Made by a program: the position numbers and the translations under genes. DNA of 64,000 nucleotides from CAUYXS01 sp965248495 (GTDB taxonomy: Bacteria > Chloroflexota > Dehalococcoidia > Lucifugimonadales > Australimonadaceae), in assembly GCA_965248495.1 (NCBI GenBank), contig CBDFJL010000003.1:2356001-2420000 (forward strand), written 5' to 3'. The notes under the pieces are model-generated. The model was not told where the DNA came from and did not search any database. It saw nothing but the letters and a program-made list of their open reading frames with translations. Positions 49,484 through 58,021 of this stretch are shown one piece after another (position 1 is the stretch's first letter; each line of letters starts with the position of its first letter).

Positions 49484-51964
49484 TCACTCCAGTGCGCCCG
49501 CCGCGTACAGCGCGTCGATCTCGTCTTCGGACATGCCCAGCATCTCGCGGCAGACCTCCCCGTTGTGCTGGCCCAGCAGCGGCGCGGGCCTGAGGTAGGC
49601 CGCGGGCGTCCTCGACAGGATGAAGGCGTTACCGTCCGTCGCGTGGGGCCCCATCTCCGGGTGGTCCAGCCGCACGAAGTGTCCGCGGTGGCGAAGCTGT
49701 GGGTCGGCGAAGAGCTCAGCGGTCGTCTGGACGACGCCCGCCGCCACACCGGCGCGTTGGCAGTGCTCCATGACCTCGCGCGCATCGAGCGCCGAGGTCC
49801 ACGCCTCTACCTCGGCATCGAGCGCCGCCTCGTTGGACTTGCGGGCTGCGAGCGTGGCGAAGCGGGGGTCGTTGGCCAAGGCAGGCCGGCCCATCGCCTC
49901 GCACAGCGCTCGCCAGCGGGCGTCGTCTTCGCAGGCGATGGCGCACCAGCGGTCGGGCCCGGCGCAGCGGTAGACGGCGTGCGGCGCCATGACTGGGTCC
50001 GCGTTCCCCTCGCGGCCCGCGATCCGGCCGCTGGCCTGCGCGTCCAGCAGGGTCGGGGCCAGGTATTGCAGCGAGCCCTCCAGCTGCGAGAGCTCGATGT
50101 GCGTGCCCTCGCCCGTGCGCCGGCGCTTGTCGAGAGCCGCGACGATGGCGGCGATACCCAGGTGCGGCAACAGGAAATCGGTATATGCACCGTAGGGCGT
50201 GCTCGGCGGCCTGTCCGGCCAGCCGGTGAGGTGCGAAAGCCCGGCCAGCGAGGTCAGCACCGGCCCGAAGCCCGGCTGCGCCGATTGGGGCCCGCCGCTG
50301 CCCAGCATCGATGCGCTGAAGCTGACCACACCGGGGTTGATACGACGGAGGTCGTCCGGCCCCAGCCCCCAACGCTCCATGGTCCCGGGCGTGAAGTTGT
50401 CGGTCACCACGTCGGCCCACTCCACCAGCCGCCGTGCGACTTGGATGGCGTGGGGCTTGCCCATGTTCAGCGCGACCCCAAGCTTGTTCACGTTGTAGTT
50501 CGAGAAGTATCCGGAGCGATTGGGGCCCGGCACGCCATCCTTGAAGGGCTGCGATATGCGCAGTGTCTCCATGCGGCTCTTTGACTCGACGCGGACGACC
50601 GTTGCCCCGAAGTCGGCCAGGTAGCGCGTGAGCATCGGCCCGATGACCACCCAGCAGAAGTCGAGCACATTCACCCCGTCGAACGCGCCGCGTATCTGGT
50701 CAACAGGCGTGCTGCTCGTCGGCGGCCGCCAGCGCGCGGTGCGTGGCGAGGCGAGCTCGGCCAGTACCTCGGCCGTGTGCTCGCCCAGCCTCGGGGCCCG
50801 GCGCCGCGGCCCGACGGCGGCGCCCGAGGCGCGGACGAAGCCACCGGGATGGCGTAGGGGCGGCTCGTCCTCCAGGGGCTGCCAGAACCCGCGGGAAAGG
50901 AGCTGGGGGTGGTCGAGCAGGTCCTGGGCGTCGCTGGCGGGGAAGAGGATGACGCGGTGCGCGACCGCGCCTTCGGCCAGCTGCCACTTGGTGCGAGGGG
51001 TGAAGAATCGGCCCAACGACCGCTCCAGCCTGTCTAACGCGGACTGAGGAGTCGTGCCGAACTCGAACTGCGACCAGTCCGTCGCTTCGACGTACGGATC
51101 GGGCTCACCCTCGCTTCGCATCCACTCGGCGAGCCCCGCCATGCTCCTGGCGCCGACTGCGCCGCCCGGGTAGAAGAACGACACGTAGCCGTCCGCGCAG
51201 GCGTAGGTCACGCGCATGGTGACGTCGCCGATCATCCGGTAGGCGCCGTTGCGCCCCAGATTGATTCCCGCGAGGTCCCACACCTGGGGAGCGTGCGACA
51301 AGGTGCGGGCCATGGCCTGCTGGCACGACACGTCGACGTGCTGGCCCTCGCCCGTCCGCAGCCGATGATGGTGCGCGATCATGGCCCCCGCGGCGCCGGC
51401 GGCGGCGCCCACCAGCCAGAATTGCGCCGCGTGGCCGATGCGTACCGGGGGCCGGTCCGGCTCGCCCGTTAGGTACATAGAGCCACCAAGCGCCACGCCG
51501 GTGAGGTCGGTCGCCGCGTAGTCCGCCTTCGGACCGGTTTGGCCGAAGGGCGTGATGCTGACCATCACCAGCCCAGGGTTGACCCGCCGCAGCGCTTCGT
51601 AGTCGAGCCCCAGCGTGGCCAGGTAGCCGGGCCGGAAAGACTCGACGAGGAAGTCGGCTGACGCGGCCAGACGCTCGATGGCCTCGCGGCCCCGCCTGTC
51701 TTCGATGTCGAGGACGACGGAGCGGCGGCCGGTGGCGAAGCCGCGCCAGAACAGGCTGCGCTCCGGTCCCGGCTCGTCGTCACCAGGCCCAGCCAATCGC
51801 CCATGAGTTGGCCCAGCGGACGACAGGAAGGGGCGAATGCTACGGGCGGGATCGCCCCCCGGAGGCTCGACCTTGATGACGTCGGCCCCGAGGTCGCTGA
51901 GGACCTTGGCACAGAAGATGCCGCGTTGGTCGGCCAGGTCGATGACGCGCAGGTGCGAGAGCAT
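49484..51964 (-). CDS. Tandem CaiB/BaiF family III CoA-transferase (two domains)
   Basis: The start is ATG 51964 (MLSHLRVIDLADQ); the open frame upstream is made of the 20-bp tandem repeats. 826 residues, about twice the normal ~400. The first domain (1 to ~410) has DLGADVIKVEPPGGDPAR and LVMVSITPFGQTGP. The second starts near DGVNVLDFCWVVIGPMLTRY and has VVSFSASMLGSGGPQ and AGREGNADPVMAPH. Family III enzymes move CoA between acids. A fused pair resembles heterodimeric or fused members such as those in benzylsuccinate or mesaconyl pathways; the substrate here is unknown. Confidence 0.85.
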   Translation of the reverse strand: MLSHLRVIDLADQRGIFCAKVLSDLGADVIKVEPPGGDPARSIRPFLSSAGPTHGRLAGPGDDEPGPERSLFWRGFATGRRSVVLDIEDRRGREAIERLAASADFLVESFRPGYLATLGLDYEALRRVNPGLVMVSITPFGQTGPKADYAATDLTGVALGGSMYLTGEPDRPPVRIGHAAQFWLVGAAAGAAGAMIAHHHRLRTGEGQHVDVSCQQAMARTLSHAPQVWDLAGINLGRNGAYRMIGDVTMRVTYACADGYVSFFYPGGAVGARSMAGLAEWMRSEGEPDPYVEATDWSQFEFGTTPQSALDRLERSLGRFFTPRTKWQLAEGAVAHRVILFPASDAQDLLDHPQLLSRGFWQPLEDEPPLRHPGGFVRASGAAVGPRRRAPRLGEHTAEVLAELASPRTARWRPPTSSTPVDQIRGAFDGVNVLDFCWVVIGPMLTRYLADFGATVVRVESKSRMETLRISQPFKDGVPGPNRSGYFSNYNVNKLGVALNMGKPHAIQVARRLVEWADVVTDNFTPGTMERWGLGPDDLRRINPGVVSFSASMLGSGGPQSAQPGFGPVLTSLAGLSHLTGWPDRPPSTPYGAYTDFLLPHLGIAAIVAALDKRRRTGEGTHIELSQLEGSLQYLAPTLLDAQASGRIAGREGNADPVMAPHAVYRCAGPDRWCAIACEDDARWRALCEAMGRPALANDPRFATLAARKSNEAALDAEVEAWTSALDAREVMEHCQRAGVAAGVVQTTAELFADPQLRHRGHFVRLDHPEMGPHATDGNAFILSRTPAAYLRPAPLLGQHNGEVCREMLGMSEDEIDALYAAGALE

Positions 51965-51980
51965 GAAATTCAACGGGGAC

Positions 51981-52080
51981 GCTAGCACAGAGGCGGGGAC
52001 GCTGGCACAGAGGCGGGGACGCTGGCACAGAGGCGGGGACGCTGGCACAGAGGCGGGGACGCTGGCACGGAGGCGGGGGC
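51981..52080. repeat. 20-bp tandem repeat upstream of the CoA-transferase
   Basis: Five copies of GCTGGCACAGAGGCGGGGAC at exact 20-bp spacing, with single changes in the first and last. It lies immediately before the start codon of the minus-strand gene and is not a multiple of three. Confidence 0.9.
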
Positions 52081-52113
52081 TCGGCGACTGGCTTGCCTCC
52101 GCGCCACGCTGAG

Positions 52114-52155
52114 CGCCCCTCCCTGTCATCCTGTGCGCAGCAAAGGATCTAATAC
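52114..52155. repeat. Partial copy of the GTCATCCTGAG intergenic repeat
   Basis: CTGTCATCCTGTGCGCAGC followed by AAAGGATCT parallels the arms of the element at 35851-35955. It is degenerate. Confidence 0.5.
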
Positions 52156-52223
52156 AGGGCAACGACGGCGGTTATTCTCGCGTGCTTGTGCCGGATTTCA
52201 CGTGCCACTATCCTGAGGCCGCC

Positions 52224-52874
52224 ATGACGACCATCGCCATCATCGGTGGCTCGGGTCCCGAGGGACGCGGCCTCGGTCTCCGCTGGGCCATGGCGGGCCA
52301 CCAGGTGATCCTCGGCTCGCGAGATGCCGCGCGCGCCGCCGAGGCAGCGAGCAGCGTCGCCGCGCTGAGCGAGGGCATATCCATCAGCGGCGCGCTGAAC
52401 GCCGACGCCGCGCGCGACGCCGAGTGGGCCGTCGTGTCGGTCCCCTTCGAAGGGCTCGACGTCACCGTGACCGACCTGGCGCCCCACCTCGCGGGCAAGC
52501 TGGTGGTCTCGGTCGTCGCTCCGCTCGCCTTCGAGGGCGGGGCCGCCAGCGCCATCGACGTTCCGGAGGGCTCGGCTGCCGAGCTCATGCAGCAACGCCT
52601 GCCGTCGAGCCGCGTCACCTCTGGGTTCCAGAGCCTGAGCGCCAAGGAGCTGCTCAATCCCGACAAGGCGCTGGAGGGCGACATTATCGTGTGCGGCGAC
52701 GACGCCCAGGCGAAGGCCGACACCATCGGCCTCGCCCACGCCATCGCCCACCTGCGCGGTATCGACGGCGGACCGCTGGCCAACTCGCGGACGCTCGAGG
52801 GCCTGACCGCGCTCCTGCTATACGTGAACCGGAAGGCGAAGAGCCGCGCCACGATCCAGCTCCTCGGCCTCTAG
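52224..52874 (+). CDS. npdG: NADPH-dependent F420 reductase
   Basis: The start MTTIAIIGGSGPEG follows GAGG; the earlier in-frame ATG (52182) adds an unrelated leader. 216 residues with the NADP-binding GGSGPEGRGLGLRWAMAGH, LGSRDAARA, DAEWAVVSVPFEG and the C-terminal RTLEGLTALLLYVNRK, as in Fno/NpdG. It reduces F420 with NADPH and supplies F420H2 to enzymes such as the LLM and DUF385 proteins. Confidence 0.88.
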   Translation: MTTIAIIGGSGPEGRGLGLRWAMAGHQVILGSRDAARAAEAASSVAALSEGISISGALNADAARDAEWAVVSVPFEGLDVTVTDLAPHLAGKLVVSVVAPLAFEGGAASAIDVPEGSAAELMQQRLPSSRVTSGFQSLSAKELLNPDKALEGDIIVCGDDAQAKADTIGLAHAIAHLRGIDGGPLANSRTLEGLTALLLYVNRKAKSRATIQLLGL

Positions 52875-52956
52875 CCCGGCCGCGTCAGAACGCAAGCCAG
52901 AGCCATGCGTAGCTCCCACCCACGGGGAGCCTCGGGTTGTGCGTTTGCCGGCCAAT

Positions 52957-52976
52957 CATTAAACTATTGCTTAATG
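52957..52976. promoter_or_regulatory. Inverted repeat operator at the arsR-type gene start
   Basis: CATTAA-N8-TTAATG (52957-52976) spans the regulator's ATG. Its size and position fit an ArsR/SmtB-family autoregulatory site. Confidence 0.5.
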
Positions 52977-53372
52977 GTCGATATAGCCGCACCGCGCCTT
53001 TCCAACACTGAACACCGGGTGCTGTCCACGGAGGCCGAGCGGCTGACCGAAGGCCGTCTGCACAGCCGCCCGAGCGGCGACTACGCACGCGCGGCCGAGA
53101 GCTTTCGTGCGCTGGCGGATGCCAGCCGCGTGCGCATCGTGGACGCGCTGCTCCATCAGGAGCTCTGCACCAGCGACCTTGCCGCGCTGCTGGACATGTC
53201 GGAGCCGGCGGTGTCACAGCACCTGCGCATCCTGCGCATGCTCCGCATAGTGCGCGCGCACCGTCACGGGCGCCGCGTTTTCTACGCCCTCGACGACGAG
53301 CACGTCCGCAGCCTGCTCACGATGAGCATGGACCACCTGCACGCTGACCTTCCCCGCGAGGCGGCGGGGTAG
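52974..53372 (+). CDS. ArsR/SmtB-family metal sensor
   Basis: The start is MVDIAAPRLSN (ATG in the palindrome). 132 residues with a winged-helix: FRALADASRVRIVDALLHQE, ELCTSDLAALLDMSEPAVSQ and HLRILR, ending with a His-rich helix (SMDHLHAD) like the zinc sites of SmtB/CzrA. It is followed at 9 bp by a CDF transporter, so it probably represses both genes until metal (zinc or similar) binds. Confidence 0.88.
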   Translation: MVDIAAPRLSNTEHRVLSTEAERLTEGRLHSRPSGDYARAAESFRALADASRVRIVDALLHQELCTSDLAALLDMSEPAVSQHLRILRMLRIVRAHRHGRRVFYALDDEHVRSLLTMSMDHLHADLPREAAG

Positions 53373-53381
53373 CAGAGCGCG

Positions 53382-54323
53382 ATGATTCACAACCACGGCC
53401 ACGACGCTAACAATGAGCGCATCGCGCCCTCCCATGGCCCACGCACCGCGCGGGCCCTCATCGTGGCCGCTCTGGTGCTGGGCGCGTACCTGGCGGTTGA
53501 GTTCGGCGGGGCCATCGTCAGCGGCTCGCTGGCGTTGCTGGCCGACGCCGCCCATACGGGCTCGGACCTCGTCGCGCTCGGCCTGGCGCTCGTGGCCACG
53601 TGGATGGCCTCGCGCCCCCACACGGCGAAGCGGACCTTCGGCCACGCCCGCGCCGAGGTTCTCGCGGCGCTGGCCAGCGGTGTCGTCTTGTTGGCGATGG
53701 TTGGCTTCATCACCTACGAGGCGGTGGGCCGGCTGAGCGATCCGCCGGAGGTGCGTGGGTTGGTCGTGTCGTTGGTCGCGCTCGGCGGCCTCACGGCCAA
53801 CGGCATTGCCGCGCTGGTGCTGTCCCGCGCCGGGCCCGGCCTGAACGTGCGCGCGGCGCTGCTTCACGTCGCGGGCGACGCCCTCGGTTCTCTCGGGGTG
53901 GTCGTCGGTGGGCTGATGATCCTCGCCTTCGGCTGGAACCTGGCCGACCCCATCATTAGCTTTGGGATAGCTGGGCTGTTGCTGTTTGCCCTGTCGCGCA
54001 TCGTGCGGGAGGCGTTACGGGTGCTGATGGAGTCTGCTCCCGCTCACGTCGACGTCGGTGCCCTCCTTATCGAGATGGAGGCGATGCCACGGGTACGCGA
54101 CGTCCACGACATACACGTTTGGACCATCACCTCCGGCTATCACGCCATGAGCGCCCACGTCGCCATAGACACCGACTGCACGCCGGCCCAGACGCGGGCA
54201 TTGCAGCGCGATCTGAGGGCTCTGGTGGCGGACCGGTACCGAATCGGTCACGTGACCATCCAACTGGAGAGTGGAGCGGGCGTCTGCGTGGAGGCCCATG
54301 ACATGGAGGAGGCGCGGGGCTAG
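53382..54323 (+). CDS. Cation diffusion facilitator (CzcD/ZitB-like)
   Basis: 313 residues, six helices. It has a His-rich start (MIHNHGHDANNE), the metal site LADAAHTGSD in helix 2 and HVAGDALGS in helix 5, then a C-terminal cytosolic domain (VRDVHDIHVWTI). It exports zinc-like divalent metals in exchange for protons. Its operon partner is the ArsR-type sensor. Confidence 0.9.
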   Translation: MIHNHGHDANNERIAPSHGPRTARALIVAALVLGAYLAVEFGGAIVSGSLALLADAAHTGSDLVALGLALVATWMASRPHTAKRTFGHARAEVLAALASGVVLLAMVGFITYEAVGRLSDPPEVRGLVVSLVALGGLTANGIAALVLSRAGPGLNVRAALLHVAGDALGSLGVVVGGLMILAFGWNLADPIISFGIAGLLLFALSRIVREALRVLMESAPAHVDVGALLIEMEAMPRVRDVHDIHVWTITSGYHAMSAHVAIDTDCTPAQTRALQRDLRALVADRYRIGHVTIQLESGAGVCVEAHDMEEARG

Positions 54324-54362
54324 AACGAGCGCGGGCCCATCGACAAGGGTTGCCTCCCCCTT

Positions 54363-54383
54363 GCGCACCCCCATCGGGTGTGC
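54363..54383 (+). terminator. Hairpin after the CDF gene
   Basis: GCGCACCC and GGGTGTGC form an 8-bp stem (one G-U pair) with a 5-nt loop; TTGAATC follows, so termination is weak. Confidence 0.35.
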
Positions 54384-54492
54384 TTGAATCGACCAGTGCA
54401 GGCGCGCCGTACCTACGGGTATGGCTGGCACGAATGTGGCAGGCCTCCCCCCACGGCACGGGGCCTGGCGGACAGCGGCGGAGGGCGGTGTG

Positions 54493-54885
54493 ATGGCCGA
54501 CGACAATCGCTATCAGCGCGAGATCGAGGAGATCCTCGGCCGCGTCAACGACCAGCTCCCAGCAGGTGGAGGCCGCAAGGCGCGCCTCGCCAGGCCTCCT
54601 TCCGCGCCCGGCACCCCCAAGCCGCCCCGCGGTCGCGGTAGCCTCTCCGACCTCTTCACTCCCGGGCGACTACTGGTCGGTGGTGTGATTCTATTGATCG
54701 CAGCCCTCGCTATGGGTAGCCAGATCCCCTTCTGGATCGGCCTCGCCGCTATCGTGTTCGCCTACTTCGTCTTCTTCACCAAACCACGCTCGCACGTCGA
54801 GAAGCGCTGGCGCGGGGAGAGCATCGAGGATCCGCCCGAGCCGAACCCGATCTCGCGACTCTGGCGTTGGGTCAACCGAAACTAG
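54493..54885 (+). CDS. Small two-span membrane protein
   Basis: The start MADDNRYQREIEEIL is preferred over upstream Met. 130 residues: an N-terminal helix, a Pro/Arg-rich linker (PPSAPGTPKPPRGRG), two helices (LLVGGVILLIAALAMG and IPFWIGLAAIVFAYFVFF) and a basic/acidic tail. Similar small proteins occur in Chloroflexota; function unknown. Confidence 0.6.
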   Translation: MADDNRYQREIEEILGRVNDQLPAGGGRKARLARPPSAPGTPKPPRGRGSLSDLFTPGRLLVGGVILLIAALAMGSQIPFWIGLAAIVFAYFVFFTKPRSHVEKRWRGESIEDPPEPNPISRLWRWVNRN

Positions 54886-54927
54886 CCCTCGCCGGCAACC
54901 CTCGCGGGGCCTGATTCGGCCCGGCCC

Positions 54928-56112
54928 ATGCATAGCTACCTCTCGCATCTGGAATGCACCGCCTGCGGCGTGCGTCACGAGGCATCGGAGCGGCACACCA
55001 CCTGCACGGCGTGCGGCAAGGTCCTCTACCCGCGCTACGACCTCGGCGCGGCGCGGGCAGCCGTCGACCGCGACGCGCTAGCCGCGCGGGCCCCGTCCAT
55101 GTGGCGCTACGCGGAGCTGATGCCCATCCTCGACCCGGCGAACGTCGTCACCCTCGGCGAGGGCGCGACGCCCATGCTGCGGGCGCGCCGCCTCGAGGCG
55201 TCACTCGACGCCGCGACGCTGTGGATCAAGGATGAGGGCGGAAACCCGACGGGCTCCTTCAAGGCGCGCGGCCTCTCGGCGGCCGTTTCGAAGGCGTTCG
55301 AGCTGGGCCTGCGCCGGCTGACGCTGCCGTCGGCGGGCAACGCGGCCGGCGCGCTCGCCGCCTACTGCGCCAGGGCGGGGATCGAGGCCCACGTCTTCAT
55401 GCCGCGAGACGCCCCGGAGGCCAACAAGGTGGAGAGCACCATGGCGGGCGCGGTGCTCACGCTCGTGGACGGCCTGATATCGGACGCCGGCGCCGCCGCG
55501 CGAGAGCGCGCGACGGCGCTCGACCTGTTTGATGTTTCCACGCTGCGCGAGCCCTATAGGGTCGAAGGTAAGAAGACCATGGGCTACGAGATCGCGGCCG
55601 ACCTCGGCTGGCGGCTGCCCGAGGCCATCGTCTACCCCACGGGGGGTGGCACGGGCATTGTTGGGATGTGGAAGGCCTTCGACGAGATGGAGGCGCTCGG
55701 CTGGATAGGACCGGAGCGCCCGAGGATGATCGTGGTGCAGGCGGAAGGCTGCGCCCCGATCGTCCGCGCATTCGAGCAGGGGCTGCGCTTCGCGGAGCCC
55801 TGGGCCAACGCGCATACCATCGCGGCCGGCATCCGCGTCCCCTCGGCCATTGGCGACTACCTGATTCTCGACGCCGTGCGTGCCGGAGGGGGCACGGCCA
55901 TTACCGTGAGCGACGACGAGATACTGGATGCGATGCGCGACATGGCCACCGCCGAAGGCATCTGGCCGGCGCCGGAGGGCGCGGCGACGCTGGCGGGCTA
56001 TCACAAGCTGCGAGCAGACGGCTTCCTCGCGCGCGACACAGAGACGGTGTTGATGAACACCGGCACCGGCGTGAAGTACCTCGACGTTATCCGAGGCGCC
56101 GGGGACGGGTAG
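54928..56112 (+). CDS. thrC: Threonine synthase
   Basis: 394 residues. An N-terminal zinc-ribbon-like segment (LECTACGVRHE; TTCTACGKVLYPRYD) precedes the PLP domain with the Schiff-base Lys in NPTGSFKARG, SAGNAAGALAAYCARAG and the phosphate loop PTGGGTGI. It converts O-phosphohomoserine to threonine. Related PLP enzymes (cysteate synthase, diaminopropionate lyase) are less likely given the motif set. Confidence 0.88.
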   Translation: MHSYLSHLECTACGVRHEASERHTTCTACGKVLYPRYDLGAARAAVDRDALAARAPSMWRYAELMPILDPANVVTLGEGATPMLRARRLEASLDAATLWIKDEGGNPTGSFKARGLSAAVSKAFELGLRRLTLPSAGNAAGALAAYCARAGIEAHVFMPRDAPEANKVESTMAGAVLTLVDGLISDAGAAARERATALDLFDVSTLREPYRVEGKKTMGYEIAADLGWRLPEAIVYPTGGGTGIVGMWKAFDEMEALGWIGPERPRMIVVQAEGCAPIVRAFEQGLRFAEPWANAHTIAAGIRVPSAIGDYLILDAVRAGGGTAITVSDDEILDAMRDMATAEGIWPAPEGAATLAGYHKLRADGFLARDTETVLMNTGTGVKYLDVIRGAGDG

Positions 56113-56238
56113 CGGGCATTTACCCGGCGAGCGGGAGATTCCCGTCGCGTGGCAGGCGATCCAGCCCTACGAAGACTCTCCTGTGAAGGGAAGGTCTGCG
56201 GCGAATCTCAGCGCATGGGACGTCGGATTCGGCCGGGA

Positions 56239-56268
56239 TTGACCACAGCGCGGACCACCGCTTACAGT
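56239..56268 (+). promoter_or_regulatory. Putative promoter of the first amidohydrolase
   Basis: TTGACC (56239-56244), 18 bp, TACAGT (56263-56268). It lies 47 bp before the start codon. Confidence 0.45.
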
Positions 56269-56314
56269 CTGGTCACTTAGAGAGTACAGATCTAGCTCGG
56301 TCTAGGGAGATGCC

Positions 56315-57805
56315 ATGCAGTACGACATCGTGATTCGAGGAGCCCACGTCATCGACCCGGCCCAGAACATCGACCGGGTCACGTCGGTGGCGATCACGGA
56401 CGACAAGATCACAGCCGTCGGCGACAACATCAACCCAGCCGACGCAAAGCGAGTCATCGACGCCACCGGCAAGTTCCTGTCGCCGGGTTGGATTGACATG
56501 CACGTCCACACGTACAGCCACCTGGCCTTCTCCCACCCGGACACCATTGGCGTGCAGCATGGCGTGACGACCGTCGTGGACGCCGGGGGCGCGGGCGCCT
56601 GGACCTACGACGACTGTCGTCTCTATTGGGAGGGTCGGACCAAGACCGACATCTACGCTCTCCCGCTTTACAACGCGGCCGGCATCTACCTGGGCGACCG
56701 CGGCGTGCTGGACCAAGAGCCCAACCAGTCGTTGGACGTACCGCTGGACGATTGGCTGGACATGGTCGACCGCAACCGCGACCGGGTGCGGATGATCAAG
56801 TCGGCTACCGTAACGCGGCTGGGCTTCCGACCGGTGGAAGCCGCGCGGGCGATTGCCGACAAGGTGGACCTGCCGATGTACATGCACATTGGCGACCAGC
56901 GGGGCGAGTCCGGGTTCAGGGACGTCGAACGTTCGCCCGGAACGATCATCACCAAGGAAGTGCTGGACACGATGCGGGCCGGTGATTGCGTGACGCATAC
57001 CTACACCGGCAACCGGGGTGGCCTGCTGGACGAATACGGAACGGTGCTGCCTGAGCTGTACGCCGCACGAAAGCGTGGGGTTTTTCTGGACGTCGGCTAC
57101 GGCGGTCTCAACTTCGTCTGGGACGTCTTCGACAAGCTGCTCGCGGCGGGCGTAGTAACGGACGCGATTGACACGGACCTCCAGGGCGTCAACGTGACCG
57201 GCCCCGTCCACTCGCTCGCGCACGTCATGTCCATCTTCCTAAACCACGGATTCACGACGGCGGAAGTCGTGGAGCGGGTCACGATCAACCCCGCGCGCAT
57301 CCTCAGGCTAGAAGACAAGATGGGCAGCCTGACCCCTGGATACAGTGCGCGCGCGACGATATTCGAGGTTCAGACCGGCGAATTCACGTTCCGGGACTCC
57401 AAGGGTACCAAGCGAAGCGGGCAGCAGATGATTGTGCCCAGCTTCTGCGTGATGGACGGCGAAGTCATCGAATCGGACTTCGGGCCGTCAATCGAGCAGG
57501 CGAACTGGTCGTTCATGCCGCTCGGGGCCGACGATGACCTGACGATGCTTGAGGGCCGGCTGGACGATGAACAGCGTGAGTTCGCCCACGGGCTTGCACG
57601 CGACTTCGCCGACATGAGATGGGACGAAGGGCACGAGCTGCACAAGGCGTTCAAGCGCCGCGTGGCGGCGATGGGTGTGGATGAGATTCACGCAGTGGAC
57701 GGCGTTTTCGACCTGTTCATGGAGAACCGCTTCCTGGTCCCCGTGGGCTGGTTGCTCAAGACGTTCGACAAGGAGACCGCGGTCCACCGACTCGAGACGG
57801 CCTAA
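56315..57805 (+). CDS. Amidohydrolase, dihydroorotase/deacetylase-like, copy 1
   Basis: 496 residues. Metal-site motifs of the amidohydrolase superfamily are complete: DMHVHTYSH, the likely carboxylated Lys in RMIKSATVTR, His in MYMHIGD and VTHTYTG, and Asp in DTDLQG. The full layout matches the amidohydrolase/deacetylase subgroup more than true PyrC. A paralog follows at 58022. With the ABC uptake system downstream, it may hydrolyse an imported amide or cyclic imide. Confidence 0.82.
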   Translation: MQYDIVIRGAHVIDPAQNIDRVTSVAITDDKITAVGDNINPADAKRVIDATGKFLSPGWIDMHVHTYSHLAFSHPDTIGVQHGVTTVVDAGGAGAWTYDDCRLYWEGRTKTDIYALPLYNAAGIYLGDRGVLDQEPNQSLDVPLDDWLDMVDRNRDRVRMIKSATVTRLGFRPVEAARAIADKVDLPMYMHIGDQRGESGFRDVERSPGTIITKEVLDTMRAGDCVTHTYTGNRGGLLDEYGTVLPELYAARKRGVFLDVGYGGLNFVWDVFDKLLAAGVVTDAIDTDLQGVNVTGPVHSLAHVMSIFLNHGFTTAEVVERVTINPARILRLEDKMGSLTPGYSARATIFEVQTGEFTFRDSKGTKRSGQQMIVPSFCVMDGEVIESDFGPSIEQANWSFMPLGADDDLTMLEGRLDDEQREFAHGLARDFADMRWDEGHELHKAFKRRVAAMGVDEIHAVDGVFDLFMENRFLVPVGWLLKTFDKETAVHRLETA

Positions 57806-58021
57806 CGACCCGGGCGCGGCTGACGATTAACAGTCGCGGACCGGTGTGCCGGCGAAGTGAATTGCGCTCTGAGGGCGGCCATGCGTTGATCTCCTCGCCA
57901 TCATCATCTTGGGCCGTCGAATGTTGTTGACGCGCGGTGACCCCAAGACTAGAGTGTCGCCCACGTGAGACCCAGCTAGCGGCGCAGCGGCCACCCGCAT
58001 GTGCTGCGCAGGAGGCTGATT

